Shown here in pieces: positions 55,437 through 60,543 of a DNA stretch of 64,000 nucleotides (position 1 is its first letter; each line of letters starts with the position of its first letter). The translations under genes were made by a program, and so were the position numbers. This stretch comes from JBCCXZ01 sp965228005 (GTDB lineage: Bacteria; Planctomycetota; Planctomycetia; Pirellulales; Lacipirellulaceae). The stretch is taken from contig CBDDGV010000003.1 in assembly GCA_965228005.1 (NCBI GenBank), positions 806,001 through 870,000 of the forward strand, given 5' to 3'. The notes below the pieces were generated by a model, which was not told the DNA's origin, did no database searches, and worked only from the letters and a program-made list of their open reading frames with translations.

Positions 55437-55508
55437 AGACGCCGGTGGGAGTCGAACCCACTTCAAACCGGGTTGCAGCCGGTTGCCTCGCCGTCGGGCT
55501 CCAGCGTC
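55437..55508 (-). tRNA. tRNA-Cys(GCA)
   Basis: Acceptor GACGCTG/CGGCGTC, T73 as usual for Cys, T loop TTCGACT, loop with anticodon GCA. CCA not encoded; trailer starts CTT. Confidence 0.88.
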
Positions 55509-55531
55509 TTCGTTGTCACTGAAAGTGTCAG

Positions 55532-55603
55532 CAGCCTGTCCAGGAGTTGAACCTGATCCTCGACCTTCGCAGGGTCGCGTGCGATCCGCCACACCCACAG
55601 GCT
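55532..55603 (-). tRNA. tRNA-Arg(GCG)
   Basis: Acceptor AGCCTGT/ACAGGCT, anticodon stem CGACC/GGTCG with loop CTGCGAA giving GCG. Bacteria normally read CGC with ACG (inosine), so GCG is unusual. G at position 8. Confidence 0.82.
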
Positions 55604-55607
55604 GTAG

Positions 55608-55680
55608 TACCTCGCCAGGGAATCGAACCCCGTCTTGCAGATTCGAAGTCTGCCGTGCTCGTCCGTCACACTCGCAAGGC
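55608..55680 (-). tRNA. tRNA-Arg(TCG)
   Basis: Acceptor GCCTTGC/GCGAGGT with a G-T first pair, anticodon stem GCAGA-type on the plus strand, loop CTTCGAA giving TCG. Trailer CTA. Confidence 0.85.
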
Positions 55681-55684
55681 GTCG

Positions 55685-55815
55685 TAGCCCGTCCAGGAAT
55701 CGAGGGGCTGGTCAACTCTACCGCGTGCCGCCTTCATCCTCCCTCGCCGGTCGGCGGCGTCACTTGCTTCCAACAGCTTCGGAAGCTGACATGCGCTCCG
55801 GCACACCCACGGGCC
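55685..55815 (-). tRNA. tRNA-Arg(CCG) with ~55-nt insertion at the T loop
   Basis: Acceptor GGCCCGT/ACGGGCT closes a 131-nt gene. The anticodon loop TTCCGAA gives CCG. After the anticodon arm, where the T arm should be, about 55 extra bases begin AGCAAGTG and contain a hairpin; the 3' part of a T loop (CGATT) and stem (CCTGG) then resume. The insert core (55718-55768) is shared with tRNA-Gly(TCC). Confidence 0.75.
55718..55768 (-). repeat. Shared ~50-nt hairpin insert, copy in tRNA-Arg(CCG)
   Basis: About 44 of 51 positions match 59509-59558. On the RNA strand it begins AGCAAGTG, has CGCCGCCGACCGG in the middle and ends CACGCGGTAG. Flanking GTG.CGCC and GGCG.CAC arms can pair. Confidence 0.85.
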
Positions 55816-55823
55816 GTACTCAG

Positions 55824-55895
55824 CATCTCGACCTGGGGTCGAACCAGGACCTGGGCTTTAGGAGAGCCCCGTGCGGTCCATTACACTATCGAGAT
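55824..55895 (-). tRNA. tRNA-Arg(CCT)
   Basis: Acceptor ATCTCGA/TCGAGAT, anticodon stem GGGCT/AGCCC with loop CTCCTAA giving CCT, T stem CCTGG/CCAGG. G73, trailer CTG. Confidence 0.88.
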
Positions 55896-55899
55896 GTGG

Positions 55900-55973
55900 G
55901 GCCGACGGCTGGATTCGCACCAGCATGATCCGGTTTACAAGACCGGCGCCTTTCTAGGTCGAGCCACGTCGGC
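55900..55973 (-). tRNA. tRNA-Thr(TGT)
   Basis: Acceptor GCCGACG/CGTCGGC, anticodon stem CCGGT/ACCGG, loop CTTGTAA giving TGT. The T loop is TGCGAAT rather than TTCGAAT. Bases after position 73 read CCA, one of only two such cases in the array. Confidence 0.85.
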
Positions 55974-55977
55974 ACAG

Positions 55978-56046
55978 CAGGAGTGCAAGGAATCGAACCC
56001 TGCTCGGCGGTTTTGGAGGCCGCTTGCTTCCCAGAAGCACACTCCT
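55978..56046 (-). tRNA. tRNA-Trp(CCA), short D arm
   Basis: Acceptor AGGAGTG/CACTCCT with G73 as expected for Trp; loop CTCCAAA gives CCA. At 69 nt it is short because the D arm is compressed (CTTC TGGG AAG). One mispair in the anticodon stem. Confidence 0.82.
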
Positions 56047-56056
56047 GTAGTTCGAG

Positions 56057-56130
56057 GGCATCCGGAGGGATTCGAACCCTCACTTCCTGCTTCACAGGCA
56101 GGCGTGCGTACCGTGTACACCTCGGACACC
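56057..56130 (-). tRNA. tRNA-His(GTG)
   Basis: Acceptor GTGTCCG/CGGATGC with an extra G before position 1 facing C73, the His identity pair. Anticodon stem CCTGC/GCAGG, loop CTGTGAA giving GTG. Trailer CTC. Confidence 0.88.
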
Positions 56131-56164
56131 ATAAGTTGGGCCGCCGTCGCCGACGGCCCAACAG

Positions 56165-56965
56165 TCAGTCGATGAACGCCACGTGCCGCATGGCCGCCGA
56201 GTCGGTCTCGGTGTTCAACAGCACCTGACGCCACTCCTTCAGCACGATCGTCTTGTGATCGGCGTGCCGTACCTTGCCGCGTACGAAGACCAGAGGGTTC
56301 CGCTTCTGGGTGACCCAGTGCAGGTTCCGCATCTTCGGCCGACGGCTGATCAGCTGACGGTACTGCTCGACGGTCAAGCCGTTCGGACGCGCGTTGCTGA
56401 CGTAGACGGTCTCGCCGCCCTGACGCACCAACTCGTCGACCATGTGCGGCTTGCCGCCGCCGCGGATCAGCGGCTCGTTCCGCAGGATCAGCCTCTCGTC
56501 GACCCGCACCCACCGTGGGACCGGGACGAAGAACCACTCACCCTGGCGGACGAACGCCTCGTTGCGACGGCGGTTCCGCTTCCTCCGCTTGACCTTCAGC
56601 TCGTCCTGCCGACGCCGGACCGGCAGCGGCTTCAACGCCTCCATCGCCGTAATGACATTGGAGGCGCCCGCCCGCTCCGGCACCGCGGCGACGAACCAGT
56701 GACGCTCGTCGTGGCCGCATAGGAACTTGTGCTTCCCGTCCGAATCACGGGACATCAGCAGCAAGTGCCGCTCCCGCGGCCGCGTATCGACGACCTGCAG
56801 CTCCCGCTCACGACCGGGCAGGACCGAAACGCCGAAGAACTCGCCCTCGGCGTCCGACCCGATGTCGATCGATACGCTGCTCTGCAGCCGCCTCGATACG
56901 CTAACGTCAACCTTGGCACGCGCGCCGATCTTGGCGAAGTGCCGCTCAATCAAGTGCGCGTTCAT
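56165..56965 (-). CDS. Unknown basic protein encoded inside the tRNA array
   Basis: ATG 56965 has GGAGGA eight bases upstream; the longer frame to 57127 runs through a tRNA and is rejected. The 266-residue product has no signal peptide and no family I recognise. Visible features: a His/Cys block KFLCGHDERHWFVAAVPE (80-97), a strongly basic stretch from about 117 to 134, an aromatic block EAFVRQGEWFFVPVPR (136-151), then NARPNGLTVEQYRQLISRRP (191-210) and GKVRHADHKTIVLKEWRQVL (230-249). The alternating acidic/basic and aromatic content would suit RNA binding (inference). Its position between tRNA-Ser(GGA) and tRNA-His, on the same strand, means that its mRNA is probably part of the tRNA precursor. 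Processing, protection or modification of these tRNAs is a possible role, unproven. Confidence 0.85.
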   Translation of the reverse strand: MNAHLIERHFAKIGARAKVDVSVSRRLQSSVSIDIGSDAEGEFFGVSVLPGRERELQVVDTRPRERHLLLMSRDSDGKHKFLCGHDERHWFVAAVPERAGASNVITAMEALKPLPVRRRQDELKVKRRKRNRRRNEAFVRQGEWFFVPVPRWVRVDERLILRNEPLIRGGGKPHMVDELVRQGGETVYVSNARPNGLTVEQYRQLISRRPKMRNLHWVTQKRNPLVFVRGKVRHADHKTIVLKEWRQVLLNTETDSAAMRHVAFID

Positions 56966-57000
56966 AGGAACGTCCTCCAGGAAACAGAAAACAAAACCAG

Positions 57001-57085
57001 CGGAAGGAGAGGGAGTCGAACCCTCAAGGCAGTGAAGCTCCACCGGCTTCCAACCGGGTCCCGTCGCCCATCGGGTAGCCCTTCC
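57001..57085 (-). tRNA. tRNA-Ser(GGA)
   Basis: Acceptor GGAAGGG/TCCTTCC with G73 as expected for Ser, long variable arm, T stem GAGGG/CCCTC. Loop TTGGAAG gives GGA. Trailer CTG. Confidence 0.87.
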
Positions 57086-57093
57086 GTACCCAG

Positions 57094-57183
57094 TAGCCCG
57101 ACCAGGATTCGAACCTGGCCCCGTCACTCAGCAAACGCGGCTCGTTAGAAGCGAGGGATGATCGTCCGTTTCACCATCGAGCC
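57094..57183 (-). tRNA. tRNA-Arg(TCT) with long variable arm
   Basis: Acceptor GGCTCGA/TCGGGCT, A73, loop CTTCTAA giving TCT. The variable region is ~21 nt (contains CGTTTGCTGAGTGAC), a class II feature unexpected for Arg and nearly repeated in tRNA-Pro(TGG). Anticodon stem has one mispair. Confidence 0.78.
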
Positions 57184-57206
57184 AAACTCTTTTTTGCAAA
57201 CGCAAG

Positions 57207-57296
57207 CGGAAGGCATGGGATTCGAACCCACATGCCGCGAGTGAGGCGGCTCCGCATTAGCAGTGCGGCCCGGCGAGCCGTATCCGGCTGCCTTCC
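57207..57296 (-). tRNA. tRNA-Ser(GCT)
   Basis: Acceptor GGAAGGC/GCCTTCC, G73, anticodon stem CCGCA/TGCGG with loop CTGCTAA giving GCT, long variable arm, T stem GTGGG/CCCAT. Confidence 0.88.
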
Positions 57297-57304
57297 GTGT
57301 TTAG

Positions 57305-57393
57305 TGGACCCACTGGGAATCGAACCCACCGCGTTCCCCTAAGGACGTAGGCCGACCTGCCGAGCCGGTGTCGTCCCGTTGGACCATGAGCCC
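57305..57393 (-). tRNA. tRNA, probably Ala(GGC), with C33 and long variable arm
   Basis: Acceptor GGGCTCA/TGGGTCC. The best anticodon hairpin is CCGGC/GTCGG with loop TCGGCAG, giving GGC but with C at position 33; an alternative reading is CGG (Pro). The variable region is ~22 nt with pairing arms, which is not normal for Ala or Pro. Identity uncertain. Confidence 0.6.
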
Positions 57394-57403
57394 TCGTGTG
57401 GAG

Positions 57404-57476
57404 TGGACCGGAAGGGAATCGAACCCTTCGCACCGACTTTGCAAGAGTCAGTCGCCCCCTTGGAACATGCCAGCCC
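57404..57476 (-). tRNA. tRNA-Ala(TGC)
   Basis: Acceptor GGGCTGG/CCGGTCC, stem TGACT/AGTCG, loop CTTGCAA giving TGC. It lacks the G3-T70 pair in the usual form (G3-T70 is present here as G-T). Weak D arm. Confidence 0.8.
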
Positions 57477-57486
57477 ATTCTCTGAG

Positions 57487-57557
57487 AGGTCCGTCCGGGA
57501 ATTGAACCCGGTCCTCGTCCTTACCACGGACGCGTGCGGCCGAAACACTTACAGACC
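57487..57557 (-). tRNA. tRNA-Thr(GGT)
   Basis: Acceptor GGTCTGT/ACGGACC, stem CGTCC/GGACG, loop GTGGTAA giving GGT, T loop TTCAATT. T73; trailer CTC. Confidence 0.86.
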
Positions 57558-57563
57558 ATCGAG

Positions 57564-57636
57564 TGATCCCGGATGGAATCGAACCATCTATCTCCTGGGT
57601 GTCATCCAGGCGTCGTAGCCGTTGGACCACGGGATC
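57564..57636 (-). tRNA. tRNA-Val(GAC)
   Basis: Acceptor GATCCCG/CGGGATC, stem CCTGG/CCAGG, loop ATGACAC giving GAC, T stem GATGG/CCATC. Confidence 0.88.
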
Positions 57637-57641
57637 GTCAG

Positions 57642-57717
57642 TGACCAGGGTGGGAGTCGAACCCACAAAATCACCAGGCTCTCGACCTGGTCGCTTTGCC
57701 AGTTTGCGTACCCAATC
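57642..57717 (-). tRNA. tRNA-Leu(GAG) with C33 and short variable arm
   Basis: Acceptor GATTGGG/CCTGGTC with several G-T pairs; stem CCAGG/CCTGG, loop TCGAGAG giving GAG with C at 33. Variable region 7 nt, whereas bacterial Leu tRNAs are class II. Confidence 0.78.
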
Positions 57718-57725
57718 ATGGGAAG

Positions 57726-57793
57726 TAGCGGGTCCGGGAGTCGCACCCGACGGTCCAGGCTTATGAGGCCCGGCTGAGCCTGGCTCACCCGCA
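57726..57793 (-). tRNA. tRNA-Met(CAT)
   Basis: Stem CGGGC/GCCTG, loop CTCATAA giving CAT. T loop TGCGACT. First acceptor position is T facing T. No clear initiator G-C triplet, so elongator type or Ile-lysidine type; not decidable. Confidence 0.78.
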
Positions 57794-57800
57794 TCAGCAG

Positions 57801-57901
57801 TAGCCAAGGGGCCGCGTATTCAGGGAAACGGGGCGAACTCCCACGCCACAAGTGGCACGACATTCTGAGTGTCGCGTGTCTACCTGTTCCACCACTTGGC
57901 T
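57801..57901 (-). tRNA. tRNA-Leu(CAG), T arm disrupted
   Basis: Acceptor AGCCAAG/CTTGGCT is perfect; D arm and variable arm (GCCAC/GTGGC) are class II Leu; stem CGACA/TGTCG with loop CTCAGAA gives CAG. After GGGAGTTCG the T arm does not close normally and about 15-20 extra bases precede the acceptor. Total 101 nt against ~85 expected. Confidence 0.75.
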
Positions 57902-57908
57902 GTATCAG

Positions 57909-57979
57909 TAGCCCGTACGGGAATCGAACCCGTGCCGCGAGTTTGAGGGACTCGCATCCTGCCGCTAGACCAACGGGCC
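57909..57979 (-). tRNA. tRNA-Glu(CTC) with C33
   Basis: Acceptor GGCCCGT/ACGGGCT, D arm of Glu type, stem CGAGT/ACTCG, loop CCCTCAA giving CTC with C at position 33. Confidence 0.84.
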
Positions 57980-57992
57980 TCTCTCGTGTCAG

Positions 57993-58074
57993 TGCGCCGG
58001 GCAGGAGTTGAACCTGCACAGCCCGAAGGCGGGTGGGTTACAGCCACTGGGGCTCGCCGATGCCCAGCCGACGC
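57993..58074 (-). tRNA. tRNA-Tyr(GTA)
   Basis: Acceptor GCGTCGG/CCGGCGC, loop CTGTAAC giving GTA, long variable arm as normal for bacterial Tyr, T loop TTCAACT. Confidence 0.88.
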
Positions 58075-58089
58075 ATGAGTTGTTGCCAG

Positions 58090-58166
58090 TAGCACGGGTG
58101 GGAGTCGAACCCACAAACTGTCACGAAGGTTTGAGCTTCGTCGCTTTGCCGTTTGCGTACCGTGCC
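58090..58166 (-). tRNA. tRNA-Leu(CAA) with short variable arm
   Basis: Acceptor GGCACGG/CCGTGCT, stem CGAAG/CTTCG, loop CTCAAAC giving CAA. Variable region about 9 nt. D arm (CGCAAACGGCAAAGCG) is like that of tRNA-Leu(GAG). Confidence 0.83.
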
Positions 58167-58174
58167 GGATCGAG

Positions 58175-58249
58175 CGTCCCCGGCGGGATTTGAACCCGCG
58201 TCCTCCACCGTGACAGGGTGGCGAGCACTCCAGGCTGCTCCACGAGGAC
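58175..58249 (-). tRNA. tRNA-Asp(GTC)
   Basis: Acceptor GTCCTCG/CGGGGAC, G73 as for Asp, stem CCACC/GGTGG, loop CTGTCAC giving GTC, regular D arm (GAGC/GCTC). Confidence 0.9.
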
Positions 58250-58257
58250 CTGTTGAG

Positions 58258-58331
58258 TGGCTCAGGTGGGATTCGAACCCACAGCATCCTCGGGTTTAAG
58301 CCAAGGTGGTCTGCCGATTGCCTACCGAGCC
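58258..58331 (-). tRNA. tRNA-Leu(TAA) with short variable arm
   Basis: Acceptor GGCTCGG/CTGAGCC, stem CTTGG/CCGAG, loop CTTAAAC giving TAA. Variable region ~6 nt, class I-like. Confidence 0.83.
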
Positions 58332-58352
58332 GCCCGTTCACTTGCTTGTGAG

Positions 58353-58425
58353 TACCCAAAGCAGGATTCGAACCTGCAAACACCTGATCCTAAGTCAGGC
58401 CGCTCAGCCGTTGGCGTATCTGGGC
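58353..58425 (-). tRNA. tRNA-Leu(TAG) with short variable arm
   Basis: Acceptor GCCCAGA/TTTGGGT, stem CCTGA/TCAGG, loop CTTAGGA giving TAG. Variable region ~5 nt. Confidence 0.84.
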
Positions 58426-58437
58426 ATCGCATCGAAG

Positions 58438-58510
58438 TAGTCCTGGGTGGACTCGAACCACCGATCTTCTTCTTGTAAGGAAGCCGCCTTTGCCGCTAGG
58501 CCACAGGACT
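58438..58510 (-). tRNA. tRNA-Val(TAC)
   Basis: Acceptor AGTCCTG/CAGGACT, loop CTTACAA giving TAC, stem with one mispair, T stem GGTGG/CCACC. Confidence 0.85.
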
Positions 58511-58609
58511 GAAAACCACAGTGCTTTAGCAAAAGTTGACCTACTCGCATTTGCTTGCTAACCTTTGCTGGGCGCAGCGGAACAGTACTTGGAAACAGCG
58601 GTCGAGCCA

Positions 58610-59287
58610 ATGAAACGCTACCTACTTCTGTTCATATTCACCTCTCAATCAGTTTGTTTTTCTAGCAGTCTGATACTTGACCAATCGTTTGAATGGGAAT
58701 CACCAGCACACTATGGTGGTTTCGGTTCAGCCTCCATGGGAAAAAGGCAAGCCCAAACCTTTACAGTTGGAGTTACAGGATCATTGCGTCGCATTGAGAT
58801 TGCTGTTCGTCCGGAAGGCGAGCGTGAAGAAATGAACACAGATCAAATTGAAATCTTTCTTGTGCAAACGGTGTCTGGATTACCAAACCTAAACCCGGCT
58901 AGTATGTTGGCATCAAGTTCAGAAACCATTCCGACTCCGGGTTCAGTACTCGTCCAGGGTGGGGAAAACAATAGGTTCCAGGACTTCCATTGGGCACAGT
59001 TCGACCTACCTCCAACAAGTGTGGTGTCTGGCGAACTCCTTGCAATCGTCTTGTCTACCGAAATCAATCATGGGTATCATTGGGCAGCAAGTTTTCCCGG
59101 ATCATATTTATACGGTCGTGGGCTAAGAGGCTCTTCGGAAGGTATATATGCTGAACCTCCGATTAACTTTCAGCATCGCGACTGGTTGTTTCGAACCTAT
59201 GTCGTTCCGATTCCAGAGCCATCAGGAGCGCTATTGCTGGCTTTGGGAACAATTACTTTATGCGCCATCAGGAAGCGCCGAAGTTGA
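58610..59287 (+). CDS. AT-rich PEP-CTERM protein inserted in the tRNA array
   Basis: ATG 58610 starts a clear signal peptide (MKRYLLLFIFTSQSVCFSSS); the frame opens at 58565. The 225-residue product has a beta-rich body (LILDQSFEWESPAHYGGFGS; RQAQTFTVGVTGSLRRIEIA; DFHWAQFDLPPTSVVSGELL) and ends IPEPSGALLLALGTITLCAI followed by RKRRS, a PEP-CTERM tag. The gene is visibly AT-rich compared with the rest of the window and faces against the tRNAs, starting 100 bases from tRNA-Val(TAC) and ending 17 bases from the next tRNA. It looks like a separate acquisition. Whether it matters to the array is unknown. Confidence 0.85.
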   Translation: MKRYLLLFIFTSQSVCFSSSLILDQSFEWESPAHYGGFGSASMGKRQAQTFTVGVTGSLRRIEIAVRPEGEREEMNTDQIEIFLVQTVSGLPNLNPASMLASSSETIPTPGSVLVQGGENNRFQDFHWAQFDLPPTSVVSGELLAIVLSTEINHGYHWAASFPGSYLYGRGLRGSSEGIYAEPPINFQHRDWLFRTYVVPIPEPSGALLLALGTITLCAIRKRRS

Positions 59288-59303
59288 TTCGATTTCTAGG
59301 GAA

Positions 59304-59365
59304 CTGCGGGGGTTGGAATCGAACCAATCCCAGCGCGCCCCGTCCTACCGTTGAACGACCCCGCA
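59304..59365 (-). tRNA. tRNA-like gene without an anticodon arm (Gln-like)
   Basis: Acceptor TGCGGGG/CCCCGCA with G73, D arm of Gln type (GTTCAACGGTAGGAC) and T arm (TTCGATT) are intact. Only 13 bases (GGGGCGCGCTGGG) lie between D and T stems, too few for an anticodon stem-loop. Total 62 nt. A decayed tRNA-Gln(CTG) or a deliberate mini-tRNA. Confidence 0.75.
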
Positions 59366-59383
59366 TAAGTTATCTCCCTCTAG

Positions 59384-59458
59384 TTCCGGGGGTAGGAATC
59401 GAACCTACGGACTCCTGGTTCAAAGCCAGGCAACACTACCAGCAGCGTCGACCCCGGA
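59384..59458 (-). tRNA. tRNA-Gln(TTG)
   Basis: Acceptor TCCGGGG/CCCCGGA, stem CCTGG/CCAGG, loop CTTTGAA giving TTG, T stem GTAGG/CCTAC. Confidence 0.87.
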
Positions 59459-59459
59459 A

Positions 59460-59611
59460 TGCTTCCATCAAGAGAGTGCCCTGCGGGAGTCGGCCGCTCC
59501 ACGAAGGACTACCGCGTGTCGCCTCGCTCCTCCCTACCGGTCGGCGGCGACACTTGCTCCCGCCTCGCCTGGTTGGAAGCCCGGAGCCTCTGCCGCTCGG
59601 CCAACGGAAGC
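59460..59611 (-). tRNA. tRNA-Gly(TCC) with ~75-nt insertion at the T loop
   Basis: Acceptor GCTTCCG/TGGAAGC closes a 152-nt gene. D arm GGCCGAGCGGCAGAGGC is Leu/Ser-like; stem CCGGG/CCAGG has one mispair and loop CTTCCAA gives TCC. GCGGG then starts the T arm, interrupted by AGCAAGTG and the shared insert, and CGACTCCCGC resumes it. About 20 further bases precede the acceptor. Confidence 0.7.
59509..59558 (-). repeat. Shared ~50-nt hairpin insert, copy in tRNA-Gly(TCC)
   Basis: Partner of 55718-55768. Here the arms GTGTCGCC/GGCGACAC pair perfectly over 8 bases around a ~22-nt loop. An outer GCGGGAG/CTCCCGC pair also encloses the insert. Confidence 0.85.
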
Positions 59612-59668
59612 AACCGAGCACGGCTGACTCAACGTCAGCCGAGCGCAGGGCGGTAGCTCTCAGAAAAG

Positions 59669-59756
59669 CGGAAGGAGTGAGAGTCGAACTCACAAGGCGC
59701 GCGTGGCGCTCGACTGCTTTCGAGGCAGCTGCCATCGCCCATTGGCTTGCCCTTCC
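59669..59756 (-). tRNA. tRNA-Ser(CGA)
   Basis: Acceptor GGAAGGG/TCCTTCC, G73, stem GCTGC/GCAGT, loop CTCGAAA giving CGA, long variable arm, T stem GTGAG/CTCAC. Confidence 0.88.
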
Positions 59757-59764
59757 GTTTGGAG

Positions 59765-59836
59765 CACCGGTGGGAGGACTCGAACCTCCACTCGTCGGCT
59801 TAACAGGCCGCCGCCTTACCGTTTGGCCACACCGGT
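59765..59836 (-). tRNA. tRNA-Asn(GTT)
   Basis: Acceptor ACCGGTG/CACCGGT, G73, loop CTGTTAA giving GTT, T stem GGAGG/CCTCC. Intact, unlike the Asn gene at 55.2 kb; the only repeated anticodon. Confidence 0.88.
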
Positions 59837-59845
59837 TCATGTGAG

Positions 59846-59919
59846 TCAGGACGGCTGGATTCGAACCAGCGGTCTCGTGCGCCCGAGGCACGCGGAATAC
59901 CAGGCTTTCCCACGCCCTG
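59846..59919 (-). tRNA. tRNA-Pro(CGG)
   Basis: Acceptor CAGGGCG/CGTCCTG, stem CGTGC/GCACG, loop CTCGGGC giving CGG, T stem GCTGG/CCAGC. Confidence 0.88.
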
Positions 59920-59926
59920 AATCGAA

Positions 59927-59997
59927 TGCGCCCAGCCGGAATCGAACCGACACACCCTGCATGGCGAGCAGGAAGGCTGCCACTACATCATGGGCGC
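59927..59997 (-). tRNA. tRNA-Gly(GCC) with C33
   Basis: Acceptor GCGCCCA/TGGGCGC, stem CCTGC/GCAGG, loop TCGCCAT giving GCC with C at 33. Trailer TTC, one of the few not starting CT. Confidence 0.84.
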
Positions 59998-60050
59998 AAA
60001 ACAATGCGAATTAAGTTGTCAAAGAACGCGGAACGACCGGCCGTTCCGAG

Positions 60051-60122
60051 AGCACCGGGAGGGATTCGAACCCACGTAGCCGCTGTACGAGAGCGGAGTC
60101 TTTGCCTCTAGACGACCAGTGC
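60051..60122 (-). tRNA. tRNA-Thr(CGT)
   Basis: Acceptor GCACTGG/CCGGTGC, stem CCGCT/AGCGG, loop CTCGTAC giving CGT. T73 as in the Thr(GGT) gene. Confidence 0.86.
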
Positions 60123-60132
60123 TTGTTGTCAG

Positions 60133-60205
60133 TGGGACCAGAGGGACTCGAACCCTCACCCGCCTGGGTAAGAACCAGGGATGCTGCCGCTAACACCTCA
60201 GTCCC
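60133..60205 (-). tRNA. tRNA-Lys(CTT)
   Basis: Acceptor GGGACTG/TGGTCCC, stem CCTGG/CCAGG, loop TTCTTAC giving CTT, T stem GAGGG/CCCTC. Confidence 0.88.
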
Positions 60206-60220
60206 AAAACCGTCTCGCAG

Positions 60221-60293
60221 TTGGCGCGGGAGGAATTGAACCCCCGACCCACGACTTATAAGGTCGTCGCTCTCACCACTGAGCTACGCGCCA
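60221..60293 (-). tRNA. tRNA-Ile(TAT)
   Basis: Acceptor TGGCGCG/CGCGCCA, canonical D arm (GCTCAGTGGTGAGAGC), stem ACGAC/GTCGT, loop CTTATAA giving TAT. Most bacteria read ATA with a lysidine-modified CAT tRNA, so a TAT gene is uncommon. Confidence 0.88.
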
Positions 60294-60312
60294 TGAAAGG
60301 GGGCGCAAGCAG

Positions 60313-60384
60313 TGGGGCCGGAGGGATTCGAACCCTCACCGTGCGGATTAAAAGTCCGTCGTGCAGCCGTTACACCACAGCCCC
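60313..60384 (-). tRNA. tRNA-Lys(TTT)
   Basis: Acceptor GGGGCTG/CGGCCCC, loop CTTTTAA giving TTT, stem with one mispair, T stem GAGGG/CCCTC. Confidence 0.87.
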
Positions 60385-60466
60385 GAGGTCTGGGTTGGGC
60401 GTATCGGTTTGCGTCGGCGGACAGTCGACATCGTGTTGCTCCTAGTGGTTCGCGAAGTGCCGTGAG

Positions 60467-60538
60467 TGGTAGTCCTGGGAATCGAACTCAGCGCCGCGGT
60501 CTTATCAGGACCACTTGGGCAACCAGCCCTCGACTACC
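60467..60538 (-). tRNA. tRNA-Ile(GAT)
   Basis: Perfect acceptor GGTAGTC/GACTACC, stem TGGTC/GACCG, loop CTGATAA giving GAT. One mispair in the T stem. Confidence 0.86.
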
Positions 60539-60543
60539 GTGAG

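Noticed and set aside
55483..56175. A 230-codon plus-strand frame across the tRNA array
   Set aside because: Repeated GIEP/GFEPS-like words in it are translations of TTCGAATCC T-loop sequences of the minus-strand tRNAs. Similar frames across 57-61 kb were rejected for the same reason.
56966..57127. N-terminal extension of the array protein to 320 residues
   Set aside because: The extension is translated from a tRNA-Ser gene and part of tRNA-Arg; the ATG at 56965 has its own ribosome site.
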